From Subtercola boreus (GTDB lineage Bacteria > Actinomycetota > Actinomycetes > Actinomycetales > Microbacteriaceae), in assembly GCF_003399645.1 (NCBI RefSeq), contig NZ_NBXD01000002.1, positions 62,001 to 126,000 of the forward strand: a stretch of DNA of 64,000 bases, read 5' to 3'. The notes below the pieces were generated by a model. It worked only from the letters and a program-made list of their open reading frames with translations. It was not told where the DNA came from and ran no database searches. This document shows positions 1 through 8,799 of the stretch, piece after piece. Positions within the stretch are counted from its first letter, which is position 1; each line of letters starts with the position of its first letter. A program made the position numbers and the translations under genes.

Positions 1-181
1 TCTCGCCGTGCCGCGCAAGCTCGGTGTCGAGGTCGACGTAGACGGCCGTCGGGATGTGCCCCGCCAGGTACAGCGGCTTCCCGGGTGGGCCACCCAGCTT
101 CCAGCGCACGTCGAGCACGACGACGCGGTCACCGGATGCGAGGAGGGCCTGCAGCTGCTCAGCCGTCACGAGGATGCTCAT
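1..181 (-). CDS. Sulfurtransferase (rhodanese), N-terminal part only
   Basis: The window edge cuts this gene, leaving the first 60 codons. The visible part reads MSILVTAEQLQALLASGDRV and continues into a VVLDVRWKLGG stretch, then AGHIPTAVYVDLDTELARHG. This is the usual opening of a two-domain thiosulfate or 3-mercaptopyruvate sulfurtransferase (SseA type): strand-helix, 'LDVRW', then 'GHIPGAVFVDLD'. The active-site cysteine lies beyond the edge, so activity cannot be judged. No clear Shine-Dalgarno precedes the ATG at 181. It points away from the TetR gene at 267-875 but is on the same strand, 85 bp downstream. Confidence 0.8.
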   Translation of the reverse strand, partial: MSILVTAEQLQALLASGDRVVVLDVRWKLGGPPGKPLYLAGHIPTAVYVDLDTELARHGE

Positions 182-266
182 GCACAGAAGCGTAGGCCGA
201 ACGCGACCGGTTCGGGATGCCCGAACGCCTCGGCGCCCCGACGCCTCCCCGAGCCGGGCCCGCAGT

Positions 267-875
267 TCAGGATGCCCGGGGCGCCGTCACCCGCCGCACC
301 ACGTCTTCCCAGCCGTCGGCGAGCCGCTGCATTGACATGTTCGCCGACCGGTTCTCGTAGAGCACCACCGTGGCATCCAGCGACGACAGCAGAGTGAACG
401 CCAGCACGGCCGTGTCGCCGTCGTATCCCGCCTGGTTGAGCAGAATGTGGATGTGCATCGCCCCCGCAGCCCGCGGCGCCGAGGCGTACCGCAAGTCGGG
501 GCGCTCCTCGGCCGCGCGCAGCAGGTCGCCCTGCACCTCGAGTAGCGCGAGGCGCTCACGCCCGAACGCGACGAGGCGCTCGATCGGCAGAGCCCCCGGG
601 CCGAGCGGCGCCGGGCCGCTCATGAACCGTCGCTGAAAGTCGGTCTCGAATTCGTTCAGCAGGGTGAGCAGGAGCCCCGAGCGGGAGCCGAAGCGGCGGA
701 AGATGGTGCCCTTGCCCACCCCGGCCTCTGCGGCAAGCAGATCCATGGTGAGCCCGTCCACGCCGCGGTCGTTCAGGATGCGACGGGCCGCCTCCAGGAT
801 GAGCCCACGGTTTCGTACGGCATCGGCTCGTTCGGGCGGGTTCGGGCCCGCGATTGGCAGCAGCCGGGCATCCAT
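267..875 (-). CDS. TetR/AcrR family transcriptional regulator
   Basis: 202 aa, the normal length of a TetR repressor. Residues about 17-70 form the DNA-binding domain: 'RGLILEAARRILNDRGVDG', then the helix-turn-helix 'LTMDLLAAEAGVGKGTIFRR' and 'FGSRSGLLLTLL'. The C-terminal part is the variable ligand and dimer domain, so the effector is unknown. The gene is divergent from the FMN reductase gene at 1013, and a near-palindrome at 927-949 lies between them, so it probably represses itself and the reductase. The ATG at 875 has a TACGGT hexamer 7 nt upstream and no Shine-Dalgarno, consistent with a leaderless transcript. Confidence 0.88.
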   Translation of the reverse strand: MDARLLPIAGPNPPERADAVRNRGLILEAARRILNDRGVDGLTMDLLAAEAGVGKGTIFRRFGSRSGLLLTLLNEFETDFQRRFMSGPAPLGPGALPIERLVAFGRERLALLEVQGDLLRAAEERPDLRYASAPRAAGAMHIHILLNQAGYDGDTAVLAFTLLSSLDATVVLYENRSANMSMQRLADGWEDVVRRVTAPRAS

Positions 876-882
876 GCACCCG

Positions 883-888
883 ACCGTA
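883..888 (-). promoter_or_regulatory. -10 hexamer of the TetR gene
   Basis: TACGGT on the minus strand, 7 nt before the ATG at 875. It places the transcription start at or next to the start codon. Confidence 0.45.
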
Positions 889-926
889 GCAGGTGGACAT
901 TCTCAGATTGACCCGACCGGCGGGAA

Positions 927-949
927 TAAACGGACTGCGGTCCGGTTTA
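927..949. promoter_or_regulatory. Candidate TetR operator (near-palindrome)
   Basis: TAAACGGAC and GTCCGGTTTA flank TGCG. The core CGGAC-N4-GTCCG is perfect and the outer TAAAC/GTTTA arms are nearly so. It sits between the divergent TetR and FMN reductase genes. It is the expected size and symmetry for a TetR dimer site. Confidence 0.6.
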
Positions 950-1012
950 CTTCTGTGTCAGACCACCCCTCTGCCGGCTCACCCCGGCTTCCCTCTTTAC
1001 CTAGGAGCAACC

Positions 1013-1576
1013 GTGTCAACCTCGATTCTCGTTCTCGTCGGCAGCCTCCGCGCCGGCTCGACCAACCGCCAGCTCGCCGAAGCCGCCGTGGGCGTCGCCC
1101 CCGAGGGCGTCGAACTGACCATCTTCGAAGGCCTCGCCGACATCCCGTTCTACAACGAGGACATCGACGTCGAGGGCTCCGTTCCCGCCGCGGCGACCAC
1201 GTACCGCGACGCTGTCGCGGCAGCAGATGCCGTTCTCGTCATCACGCCCGAGCACAACGCGACCATCCCCGCCGTGCTGAAGAACGCCATCGACTGGGCC
1301 TCGCGTCCCTTCGGCGCCAGCTCGCTCTCGGGCAAGCCCGTCGCGGCCATCGGCAGCGCCTACGGCCAGTTCGGCGGCATCTGGGCGCAGGACGAGGCCC
1401 GCAAGTCACTGGCCACAGCCGGCGCCTCGGTGCTCGAGGAGACGAAGCTCTCCATCCCCGGCTCGGTCGTGCGCTTCGCCGAGATCCACCCGAAGGATGA
1501 CGCCGAAGTCGTCGCCCAGCTCGAGTCTGTCGTGCGCGACGTCGTGGCTGCCGTGTCGGAGAAGGCTGCGGCCTAG
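1013..1576 (+). CDS. NADPH-dependent FMN reductase
   Basis: 187 aa starting at GTG 1013, preceded by AGGAG 5-10 nt upstream; the frame is open further upstream but has no ribosome site there. It has the flavodoxin-like fold of the FMN_red family: phosphate-loop motif 'VGSLRAGSTNRQLAE' at residues 9-23, and 'ITPEHNATIPAVLKNAIDW' near residues 75-93, matching the family's PEYN...LKNAIDW signature. It should reduce FMN, quinones or azo compounds with NADPH. It is divergent from a TetR gene and probably induced by that regulator's ligand. The substrate cannot be assigned. Confidence 0.88.
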   Translation: MSTSILVLVGSLRAGSTNRQLAEAAVGVAPEGVELTIFEGLADIPFYNEDIDVEGSVPAAATTYRDAVAAADAVLVITPEHNATIPAVLKNAIDWASRPFGASSLSGKPVAAIGSAYGQFGGIWAQDEARKSLATAGASVLEETKLSIPGSVVRFAEIHPKDDAEVVAQLESVVRDVVAAVSEKAAA

Positions 1577-1597
1577 CCCTCACCCCCAGCAACACCC

Positions 1598-1641
1598 CTG
1601 TGGCCCCGCACCCCGACCCGGTCGGCGGTTCGGGGCCACAG
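1598..1641 (+). terminator. Structured hairpin after the FMN reductase gene
   Basis: CTGTGGCCCCG and CGGGGCCACAG form a perfect 11-bp stem, with a smaller CCGAC/GTCGG hairpin inside the loop. There is no clear T run, so termination is likely but unproven. Confidence 0.5.
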
Positions 1642-1757
1642 CTCGCTCAGCGAAGCGCTGCGGTCTCCCCTTCTCCACAAACTCGCTTTCGACAGGGTTA
1701 TCCACAGATCATGGTTTGTCGCGGCGGGGCGGGCTGCGGGGAGCCAGTCTTCTCGGT

Positions 1758-2222
1758 ATGAACACACGAACCGCCGAGAAGGCACTCCATGACCCCCTGA
1801 CCACCGACACGCAGATCGAAGACCGCGCACTTCGGGTGATCGGAACAGCCGCCAGACGCCAACTCTGGCTGATGATGCTCGACGACCTGCACAATCACGT
1901 TCCGATCGTCATTCCGCTCGACGATCTACCACCAGTGCCCGATCGCACCGAGACCGACGTGCTCGTGAGTCGCCTCGCGGGTATCCTCGACATCGCTGAC
2001 GCCAGCCAGCTGATCCTCGTCTGGGAGAGGCCCGGCCGAGGGAGGCTCGCAGAACCCGACACCGTCTGGGCTCGCGCGCTCGCGGAGAACTGCCTACGGC
2101 GCGGAGTGCGATTGCGGGCCCAGCTCCTCAGCCACACCCGCGGTGTCACACTGCTCAGCCCGGCCGACTATGGCGCGGTCACGCCGACAGCCGCTTCCAG
2201 TGCGGTCGAAACTGGATGCTGA
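1758..2222 (+). CDS. Conserved hypothetical protein
   Basis: 154 aa from ATG 1758. I do not recognise a named family. The protein has an N-terminal polar segment, an amphipathic helix 'AARRQLWLMMLDDLHNH', then 'VPIVIPLDDLPPVPDRTETD', and alternating strands and helices ending 'RGVRLRAQLLSHTRGVTLLS'. This suggests a small alpha/beta domain, soluble and cytoplasmic. No signal peptide, membrane segment or metal motif is visible. It converges on alkB and overlaps its 3' end by 44 bp. A DnaA-box match (TTATCCACA, 1698-1706) lies upstream. The start could be debated because the purine-rich GGGGAG is about 17 nt away. Confidence 0.7.
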   Translation: MNTRTAEKALHDPLTTDTQIEDRALRVIGTAARRQLWLMMLDDLHNHVPIVIPLDDLPPVPDRTETDVLVSRLAGILDIADASQLILVWERPGRGRLAEPDTVWARALAENCLRRGVRLRAQLLSHTRGVTLLSPADYGAVTPTAASSAVETGC

Positions 2223-2820
2223 TGCGTGGGCCGACAGCCTGCTTGGTCTTCAGGATCGCGTGCTCGTGGGTGCGCTGGCAACTGCCACCCATCACCAGCA
2301 GATCGCCATGACCGAGAGCGAAGCGCTGGGTCTCCCCACCGGCCTTCGGCCGCAGCGAGAGGGTACGTGCCGCGCCCACCGAGACGATGGCCACCATAGT
2401 GTCGCGGTCGATGGCGCGCCCGACCCGGTCGCCGTGCCACGCCACGCTGTCATCGCCTGTGCGATAGAAGCAGAGCCCGGCCGTCTCGAAGACCTGGTCC
2501 TTCGGCCTGCCGTAGTGCTTATTGAGGTCGGCCTGGGCGCTCTCGAGCACCGGGTCGGGAAACAGCGCGTCGGGGCCGAACCACGACACGAGACGCGGTA
2601 CGGCGACGACTCGGTCGTACATCTCCCGTTTGTCGGCCTGCCAGGGCACCTCCTGCGCGAGCCGTTCGAAGAGCGCATCCGAATTGCTGACCCACCCGGG
2701 GCGGATGTCGAGCCAGGCACCCTCGGTCAGCTCGATTCTCTGCACGCTGTCACCCAGCTGCTCGAGCTCGGGGTCGCCATCGAGGTCATCGAAGAGTGAG
2801 GATTGGAATGCGAGTGTCAT
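2179..2820 (-). CDS. alkB: Alpha-ketoglutarate-dependent dioxygenase AlkB
   Basis: 213 aa. It oxidatively demethylates alkylated bases (1-methyladenine, 3-methylcytosine) using Fe(II) and 2-oxoglutarate. The iron ligands are visible as H129 and D131 in 'WHGDRVGR' and H187 in 'CQRTHEHAILK'; the 2-oxoglutarate arginines are R199 and R205 in 'GPRISIQFR'. The nucleotide-recognition lid lies in residues 60-120. The start ATG has TAGGCT 6 nt upstream and no Shine-Dalgarno, suggesting a leaderless mRNA. A LexA-type palindrome at 2842-2853 covers the -35 region, so SOS control is likely. The 3' end overlaps the convergent hypothetical gene. Confidence 0.92.
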   Translation of the reverse strand: MTLAFQSSLFDDLDGDPELEQLGDSVQRIELTEGAWLDIRPGWVSNSDALFERLAQEVPWQADKREMYDRVVAVPRLVSWFGPDALFPDPVLESAQADLNKHYGRPKDQVFETAGLCFYRTGDDSVAWHGDRVGRAIDRDTMVAIVSVGAARTLSLRPKAGGETQRFALGHGDLLVMGGSCQRTHEHAILKTKQAVGPRISIQFRPHWKRLSA

Positions 2821-2826
2821 GGCTCG

Positions 2827-2832
2827 AGCCTA
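2827..2832 (-). promoter_or_regulatory. -10 hexamer of alkB, leaderless spacing
   Basis: TAGGCT on the minus strand followed by 6 nt and then the ATG at 2820. Confidence 0.5.
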
Positions 2833-2840
2833 GCCAGATT

Positions 2841-2853
2841 CGAACATATGTTC
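2841..2853. promoter_or_regulatory. LexA/SOS box upstream of alkB
   Basis: CGAACATATGTTC contains the perfect 12-bp palindrome GAACATATGTTC, fitting the CGAAC-N4-GTTCG LexA consensus of Gram-positive bacteria. It lies immediately upstream of the predicted alkB -10 element. Confidence 0.72.
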
Positions 2854-3764
2854 TAGTGAGTGAGCTGCCGGCCAGACGGTACCCGGGGTATCCAGCACCG
2901 CACATCGGCGCAGTAGGCCATGAAATCGTCACCGAACCGCGCTTCGAGGTCCGCCTCCTCGTGCGGCCTGACGGCGTAGTTCCAGACCAGCGAGCCGGCG
3001 AGCGCATAGACGACGACAAGCCAGGAGCCGAGGAGGAGCCCCACGCCGACACCCTGGGCGATACCGGCGAGCGCCATCGGGTTGCGAAGCCACCGGTAGG
3101 GTCCGGCGATGACAAGCCGGTTGGCCGTGGCCGACGGGAGGGGCGTGCCGTCACCGAGAGTCGACATCGTCACGGCCGACCAGATACCCAGCGCACTGGC
3201 CAGTACGAGAACGCCGATTCCGGCGGCGGTCACCGGCCACGGCAGGTCGATTCCCACGGCCCAGCGCCGTTCCAGCGCGACGATGACAAGGGGAAGCACA
3301 ACCAGGAAGAAGCCCCAGAAGACGACGATCTGTGCGAACGTCAGGGCGACATGGCGCCCCGCCCCGGCACGGGCGACTGCGACTCGGGGTGCGAACGGCC
3401 CGCGAATGATCCACTCGGTGGGCACCCGGCCCCACAGCACGAGGCCAAGTGCGAACAGCGACCCGGCGGCTGCGCCCGCCATGAGCACGACGCCCCACCC
3501 GGCCTGCGCGGTGAGTGTGGCGTAGACCGCCAGAGCGACGGCGACAAGCAGGGTCCACCCGGCTGCGACGATCGAGGCGCTCCGCACCCCACCGGCGGCG
3601 AGGGCCGACGCGATCACGAAGAGGGGGATGTCGACTGCCGCGACGGCCACCGGGTGAAGACCGCCCAGCGTGGTCTCACGCACCCACGGCGATGCGAAGA
3701 CCGTGACCCACCAAGCCGCTCCCGCAACGGCCTGCAGAGCGAAGTAGCGGCGACCCCAGTTCAT
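2853..3764 (-). CDS. Membrane methyltransferase, isoprenylcysteine/phospholipid methyltransferase-like
   Basis: 303 aa with about seven hydrophobic segments. The C-terminal quarter carries the ICMT/PEMT signature: '[17 protein letters not shown]' near residues 215-231 and '[20 protein letters not shown]' near 268-287. In this family these form the S-adenosylmethionine pocket at the membrane face. The substrate is unknown in bacteria. The start is chosen at ATG 3764 because TAGTCT lies 6 nt before it (leaderless spacing); an in-frame GTG at 3770 sits inside that spacer. Transcribed toward alkB with a 32-bp gap. Confidence 0.78.
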   Translation of the reverse strand: MNWGRRYFALQAVAGAAWWVTVFASPWVRETTLGGLHPVAVAAVDIPLFVIASALAAGGVRSASIVAAGWTLLVAVALAVYATLTAQAGWGVVLMAGAAAGSLFALGLVLWGRVPTEWIIRGPFAPRVAVARAGAGRHVALTFAQIVVFWGFFLVVLPLVIVALERRWAVGIDLPWPVTAAGIGVLVLASALGIWSAVTMSTLGDGTPLPSATANRLVIAGPYRWLRNPMALAGIAQGVGVGLLLGSWLVVVYALAGSLVWNYAVRPHEEADLEARFGDDFMAYCADVRCWIPRVPSGRQLTH

Positions 3765-3770
3765 GCCCAC

Positions 3771-3776
3771 AGACTA
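3771..3776 (-). promoter_or_regulatory. -10 hexamer of the membrane methyltransferase gene
   Basis: TAGTCT on the minus strand with exactly 6 nt to the ATG at 3764; this decides the start codon. Confidence 0.45.
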
Positions 3777-3925
3777 TCCGCGCCCGCGGGTGCGGCCGGC
3801 GCCCCACCCGCGCCCCTGGGTGGGATCAGCGCCCCCTCCCCCATACCGCAATTCCTGCTGCGAGCCCGGGTTCCCTTCGGGGGCGGGGGCTACCGCCTCG
3901 TCGACCGGTGGTCTAGACCTGAACC

Positions 3926-4282
3926 ATGCCCGAACCCCTGCACGACCCGCACGCGCCCCTCGACCCCACCCGCGTCACCAGCCAGCCCGCGCTCACCACC
4001 TCGACGGGCAGGATCTGGCTGATCGTCGGGGGGCTGTTCGCCGCGATCTCGGCTGCCGTGCTGTTCTTCCTTCTTCCGTTCACCCCCCACGGGTTGGCGG
4101 CCGTTGCCCTGATCGTCATCGTGCTGCTCTACGCTTCGATGGTCATCACCCAGCTCGTCACCCGACGAGGCAGGCCCCGGCTGGGCATCCTCGCAGCCCT
4201 CATGATCCTCATGGCCGTCACCGCACTCGCCGCAGTGCTGGTGCTCGCGGCAAGTCAAACCACTCCAGGAGCCATCTCATGA
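3926..4282 (+). CDS. Small three-TM membrane protein of unknown function
   Basis: 118 aa. After a polar N-terminus of about 28 residues there are three hydrophobic helices (about 29-50, 56-77 and 87-110), with a basic 'TRRGRPR' loop before the last. I do not recognise a family. Its TGA overlaps the ATG of the phosphoketolase gene by the ATGA arrangement, so the two are translationally coupled. TAGACC lies 6 nt before the ATG, a weak leaderless -10. The upstream 155 bp (3771-3925) hold no gene that I can support. Confidence 0.75.
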   Translation: MPEPLHDPHAPLDPTRVTSQPALTTSTGRIWLIVGGLFAAISAAVLFFLLPFTPHGLAAVALIVIVLLYASMVITQLVTRRGRPRLGILAALMILMAVTALAAVLVLAASQTTPGAIS

Positions 4283-6807
4283 CCCATTCGAGTACAGCCG
4301 AGACCGACACCGTCGGAACGGCCTTCCGCGCCGCGATCACACCGGGCGTCGCCTGCTGGCCCCACCTGGAACCCCAGAGGCTCGAAGGCGATGACCTCCA
4401 CCGGGTCGACGCTTGGTGGCGTGCGGCCAACTACCTCTCGATCGGGCAGATCTACCTGCTCGACAATCCCCTACTGCGCGAGCCCCTCAGCCGCGATGAC
4501 ATCAAACCGCGCCTGCTCGGACACTGGGGCACCACCCCGGGGCTGAACTTCGTCTATGCGCACCTCAACCGCATCATCCAGCAGCGCAGCCAGGCGACCC
4601 TCTACATCACCGGGCCGGGCCACGGCGGCCCCGGCATGGTCGCGAACGCCTGGCTCGACGGCACCTACAGCGAGGTCTACTCCCCCATCACCCAGAACGA
4701 GAGAGGCATGCAGCGGCTGTTCCGCCAGTTCTCGTTCCCCGGCGGCATCCCCAGCCACAACGCGCCCGAGACCCCCGGCAGCATCCATGAGGGCGGTGAG
4801 CTCGGGTATTCGCTCTCGCACGCTTACGGCGCGGCATTCGACAACCCCGACCTGCTCGTGGCCTGCGTCGTCGGCGACGGCGAGGCGGAGACCGGCCCGC
4901 TCGCCACGAGCTGGCATTCGAACGCGTTTCTGAATGCTGCCCAAGACGGCGTTGTCCTTCCGATTCTGCACCTCAACGGATACAAAATCGCGAACCCGAC
5001 AGTGCTGGCCCGGATGCCTGAGGAGCAGTTGCTCGCCCTGATGCGCGGCTACGGCCACAACCCGCATCTGGTCTCGGGCGGGTTCGACGGCGAAGACCCT
5101 CTGCTGGTTCACGAACGGATGGCCGAAACCCTCGATCTCGTGATGAATGAGATCGCCGAGATCAAGCGACACGCCGCCGACGGAACACTCGAGGGCACGC
5201 CCAACTGGCCCATGATCATCCTGCGCACGCCGAAGGGTTGGACCTGCCCCGCCGAGATCGACGGCCTGCCGGTCGAGAACACGTGGCGTGCCCATCAGGT
5301 ACCGCTCGCGAATGCCCGGGACACCGAGGCGCACACCCGCATTCTGGAAGACTGGATGCACACGTACAAGCCCGAAGAGCTCTTCGACGAAACAGGCCGC
5401 CCCCTCGCTTCGATCACGTCGCTCGCCCCCGCCGGTGAGCTGCGGATGAGCGCCACGCCGTTTGCGAACGGTGGTCTGCTGCGCCGCGAACTCGACCTCC
5501 CCGACTTTCGGAACCACGGTGTCGAGGTGCCCTCCCCCGGGGCCACGAGCGAGTCGGCGACCAAGGTGCTCGGCGACTGGCTGGCCGGTGTGATCGAGCA
5601 GAACCCCGACAACTTCCGCATCTTCGGCCCCGACGAGACGGCGTCCAACCGGCTGCAGGGCGTCTATGCCCAGACGGAGAAACAGTGGAACAGTGCCATC
5701 TGGCCAGTCGACGAGCATCTCGCCCGGGCGGGCCGAGTCATGGAGATGCTCTCCGAGCACCAGTGCGAGGGCTGGCTCGAGGGTTACTTGCTGACCGGCA
5801 GGCACGGGCTGTTCAACTGCTACGAAGCATTCATCCACATCATCGATTCGATGGCGAACCAGCACGCGAAGTGGCTGAAGGTCTCGCGTTCGATTCCCTG
5901 GCGCCGCTCGATCTCGTCCCTGAACTATCTGCTGTCGTCGCATGTCTGGCGCCAGGATCACAACGGCTTCAGCCACCAGGATCCGGGGTTCATCGACCAT
6001 ATGGTCAACAAGAAGGCCGATGTGGTTCGCGTCTACCTTCCGGTCGATGCGAACACCCTTCTCTCGACGTACGACCACTGCCTGCGCTCGGTCGACTACA
6101 TCAACGTCGTCGTCGCGGGTAAGCAGCCGGCGCCGAACTGGCTGTCGATGGCCGGTGCCGTCGCCCACTGCACCCGCGGACTGGGCATCTGGGAATGGGC
6201 CGGAACCGAACAACCGGGCACAGAACCCGACGTCGTCCTGGCGTCGGCCGGCGATGTTCCGACCCTCGAGGCACTTGCCGCAGCGTCGATCCTGCGCGAA
6301 AAGCTTCCTGAGCTGACGGTGCGCTTCGTCAACGTGATCGACCTGATGCGCCTGCAGTCGGCCACGGAGCATCCGCACGGCCTGAGCGATCGGGAGTTCG
6401 ACACCATCTTCACGCCGACGAAGCCCGTGGTGTTCGCCTATCACGGCTACCCCTCGCTGATCCACCGACTGACCTACCGCCGTGCGGGGCACGCCAACCT
6501 GCACGTCAGGGGCTACAAAGAAGAGGGCACCACCACGACCCCGTTCGACATGGTGATGCTCAACGACCTCGACCGGTACCATTTGGTCATCGACGTGATC
6601 GACCGTGTTCCCGGGCTCGCGGTGCGCGCTGCATCGCTCCGCCAGGAGATGCAGGATGCCCGTATGCGCGCCCGGGCATATACCCGCGAACACGGCGAAG
6701 ACATTCCCGAGGTGGCCGACTGGAGCTGGTCGGCCGGCCCCGCCACCGGCATCTCGCAGCAGAGCACGATGGCCGATGACACCGGTGGAGACAACGCTGT
6801 GGCCTAG
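4279..6807 (+). CDS. xfp: Xylulose-5-phosphate/fructose-6-phosphate phosphoketolase
   Basis: 842 aa. It cleaves xylulose 5-phosphate (and usually fructose 6-phosphate) with inorganic phosphate into acetyl phosphate plus glyceraldehyde 3-phosphate or erythrose 4-phosphate. Thiamine diphosphate motifs are visible: '[18 protein letters not shown]' near residue 114, '[20 protein letters not shown]', and '[18 protein letters not shown]' near 197-214. The C-terminal half carries 'SNRLQGVY' and the typical XFP_C end. The frame is open farther upstream, but the start at 4279 is fixed by the family N-terminus and overlap with the preceding gene. No acetate kinase or phosphotransacetylase gene lies nearby. 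Confidence 0.95.
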   Translation: MTHSSTAETDTVGTAFRAAITPGVACWPHLEPQRLEGDDLHRVDAWWRAANYLSIGQIYLLDNPLLREPLSRDDIKPRLLGHWGTTPGLNFVYAHLNRIIQQRSQATLYITGPGHGGPGMVANAWLDGTYSEVYSPITQNERGMQRLFRQFSFPGGIPSHNAPETPGSIHEGGELGYSLSHAYGAAFDNPDLLVACVVGDGEAETGPLATSWHSNAFLNAAQDGVVLPILHLNGYKIANPTVLARMPEEQLLALMRGYGHNPHLVSGGFDGEDPLLVHERMAETLDLVMNEIAEIKRHAADGTLEGTPNWPMIILRTPKGWTCPAEIDGLPVENTWRAHQVPLANARDTEAHTRILEDWMHTYKPEELFDETGRPLASITSLAPAGELRMSATPFANGGLLRRELDLPDFRNHGVEVPSPGATSESATKVLGDWLAGVIEQNPDNFRIFGPDETASNRLQGVYAQTEKQWNSAIWPVDEHLARAGRVMEMLSEHQCEGWLEGYLLTGRHGLFNCYEAFIHIIDSMANQHAKWLKVSRSIPWRRSISSLNYLLSSHVWRQDHNGFSHQDPGFIDHMVNKKADVVRVYLPVDANTLLSTYDHCLRSVDYINVVVAGKQPAPNWLSMAGAVAHCTRGLGIWEWAGTEQPGTEPDVVLASAGDVPTLEALAAASILREKLPELTVRFVNVIDLMRLQSATEHPHGLSDREFDTIFTPTKPVVFAYHGYPSLIHRLTYRRAGHANLHVRGYKEEGTTTTPFDMVMLNDLDRYHLVIDVIDRVPGLAVRAASLRQEMQDARMRARAYTREHGEDIPEVADWSWSAGPATGISQQSTMADDTGGDNAVA

Positions 6808-6857
6808 CGCGCCGGCCAGGACACGGGCGGCGCCCGGCGTCCCGGGAACATCGTCGG

Positions 6858-8102
6858 TCAGCGCGATGCCCTGGGGCGCCGGCGTTCGCGCAACCCGCAA
6901 AGCGTGCCGAAGACCCCGACCGCGACGGCCGCGACCGCAGAGACCAGAAAGGCACTGAAGGCCGTGCCCCTGTCGATGACAAGCCCCGTGATGGCCCCGC
7001 CGAGCGTCACACCGACAGAGAGACCGATGGACGGCCAGGTCAGCGCTTCCGTCAGCCGGGCATCGTCGACCAGTCCGGCGATCAGTGACGTGCCCGAGAT
7101 GAGCACCGGCGTGGTCACCAGCCCGGCGACGAAGATGACGCTGGCGATCGCCACCGGCGTCTGCAGAAGGAGCAGGCACGGTACGACGACCGCGTACGCG
7201 ACGGTCGAGGCGAGCACACGGGTGGCCGGCGGCCACCGCACACTGAGCGGACCGAAAGCGAGACCCGCGCCGACGCTGCCGACGGCGAACACCCCGAGGA
7301 TGATGCCGGCGAGCCAGGTCTGCCCGGCCTCCCGCGCCACTCCGACGGCACCGACATCGATCGACGCGAAGACGACGCCCACCGCGAGATAGACGGGCAG
7401 CATTCCGAGTACCCCCGCGGGCAGGCGCCACCGAGCCCGCCGCCGACCGACGATCGTATCGCGAACGACCACTGTCGGCGTGGTCTTCCGCTGGGCCCAC
7501 AACCAGGTTCCCCCGACCACCGTGGCGACGATTCCGGCGAGAAGTCCGGAGAGCGGGCCGGCCGTCGCCGCGATCAGCGTGACGACCGGCGGCCCCACCA
7601 CGAACACGAGCTCGTCCATCACGGCCTCGAAGGCGAGGGAGGTGTGCCGCTCTGCCTGGGATCCGAGCAGGCCGCGCCACCGGGTGCGCACCAGCGATCC
7701 CATATCGATCGAGCTAGCCCCGAGCAGAAATGCGCAGGCGAACCAACTCCAGACCGGCGCCCTGAGAACGACGACAGCCGCGAGCGCGCCGGCCCAGACG
7801 ACGGTGATGGCCAGACTGAACGGAATGACCCTGGCCTGGCCCCGGGCATCCGCAGCCCTCGACCACAGCGGGCCGCCCACGGCGATCCCGAGCACAATGG
7901 CGCCGGCAACCGCACCGGCGAGCGTGAAGCTGCCAGTCTCGGCCGAAACCAGCAGAATGGTGGCAATACCGCTCGTGGACCGCGCGAACCGGCCGAGCCA
8001 TCCGGCAAGGGCGAAGCGCCGGGCACCCGGCACGGCGAGGATGTCGGTATATGAACCAAGCAACCGCACGCCCGATGATCGATGGGCGGAGCCGGCCGTC
8101 AT
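6858..8102 (-). CDS. MFS transporter
   Basis: 414 aa, highly hydrophobic, with about 12 transmembrane helices in two halves and a basic central loop near 'WAQRKTTPTVVVRDTIVGRR'. The first half has 'GPLWSRAADARGQARVIPFS' between helices 2 and 3, the place of the MFS motif A. There is no substrate-specific motif, so drug, sugar or metabolite export cannot be separated. It converges on the phosphoketolase gene with a 50-bp gap and is divergent from the SRPBCC gene. Confidence 0.85.
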   Translation of the reverse strand: MTAGSAHRSSGVRLLGSYTDILAVPGARRFALAGWLGRFARSTSGIATILLVSAETGSFTLAGAVAGAIVLGIAVGGPLWSRAADARGQARVIPFSLAITVVWAGALAAVVVLRAPVWSWFACAFLLGASSIDMGSLVRTRWRGLLGSQAERHTSLAFEAVMDELVFVVGPPVVTLIAATAGPLSGLLAGIVATVVGGTWLWAQRKTTPTVVVRDTIVGRRRARWRLPAGVLGMLPVYLAVGVVFASIDVGAVGVAREAGQTWLAGIILGVFAVGSVGAGLAFGPLSVRWPPATRVLASTVAYAVVVPCLLLLQTPVAIASVIFVAGLVTTPVLISGTSLIAGLVDDARLTEALTWPSIGLSVGVTLGGAITGLVIDRGTAFSAFLVSAVAAVAVGVFGTLCGLRERRRPRASR

Positions 8103-8187
8103 GCGAACCCCGCTGCCCCGCAGCTCCGAAGGCAGGAAAGCCTGCCGGCGACTCGGAGCAACACCATCAGTTTAGACTGCGGCACCG

Positions 8188-8193
8188 TAGAAT
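8188..8193 (+). promoter_or_regulatory. -10 element upstream of the SRPBCC gene
   Basis: TAGAAT, 30 nt before the ATG at 8224; a GGGAGAG ribosome site lies between them. Confidence 0.4.
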
Positions 8194-8223
8194 CGATCAA
8201 CCGCGACATCTGCTGGGAGAGCC

Positions 8224-8799
8224 ATGAAGCACGAAGAACTGATCATGTTCACCGTGGTCGGTGTGAGTTTCTCGCCGCCGCCCACCGCATTCGATGTCGT
8301 CGTTCCCCGCGACGACACCACTCTCTTCACGGGCTACCTGAAGGTCCTGCCCGCGGTCGTCGACATCGTCGACTTCGAGGGTGGCGAGTACGACCATCCC
8401 GGTGCCTCGCGCACCGTCAAGCTCTCTGACGGCGGCTCGTTCCGCGAGCAGATCGTGCGCTTCGAGCGTCCTGGTGGGACGGCTCCGGATGCCGCGGGCC
8501 ACTTCGACTACGACGTGTCGGCCTTCACGGGCATCCTCGGCGGCATCGTGTCGGACGGTGTCGCCCGGTGGACCTATGCACACGGTTCGACGGGACGCAC
8601 CCACATCACCTGGACCTACGGGTACCGCCCGCTTCCGGGTCGCCGTTTCATCATGAAGCACCTCATCGGGCCCCTCTGGATGCGGTACATGCGGCGCGGC
8701 ATGGCGGCCTGCCTCCGCGCGATCGTCGAAGCACGCCGTGAATCGAAAGCCGCTGCCGCCGCCGCGTTCTCGTCCCCTTCGGGGCCCGACCTCCCGTGA
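8224..8799 (+). CDS. SRPBCC-like (polyketide cyclase/START fold) protein
   Basis: 191 aa. The pattern of long beta strands with a C-terminal amphipathic helix ('WMRYMRRGMAACLRAIVEAR') and strands such as 'SRTVKLSDGGSFREQIVRFE' and 'TGRTHITWTYGYRPLPGRRF' fits the SRPBCC helix-grip fold, which binds hydrophobic ligands. The exact family is uncertain. A GGGAGAG ribosome site precedes the ATG. Its stop overlaps the GTG start of the next gene, so the two are coupled. Confidence 0.65.
   Translation: MKHEELIMFTVVGVSFSPPPTAFDVVVPRDDTTLFTGYLKVLPAVVDIVDFEGGEYDHPGASRTVKLSDGGSFREQIVRFERPGGTAPDAAGHFDYDVSAFTGILGGIVSDGVARWTYAHGSTGRTHITWTYGYRPLPGRRFIMKHLIGPLWMRYMRRGMAACLRAIVEARRESKAAAAAAFSSPSGPDLP

Noticed and set aside
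4471-7680. A 1,069-codon open frame on the minus strand opposite the phosphoketolase gene
   Set aside because: It mirrors the codon pattern of xfp and the MFS gene; the translation is low-complexity Arg/Gly/Ala/Val with no family motif, and the plus-strand enzyme is certain.
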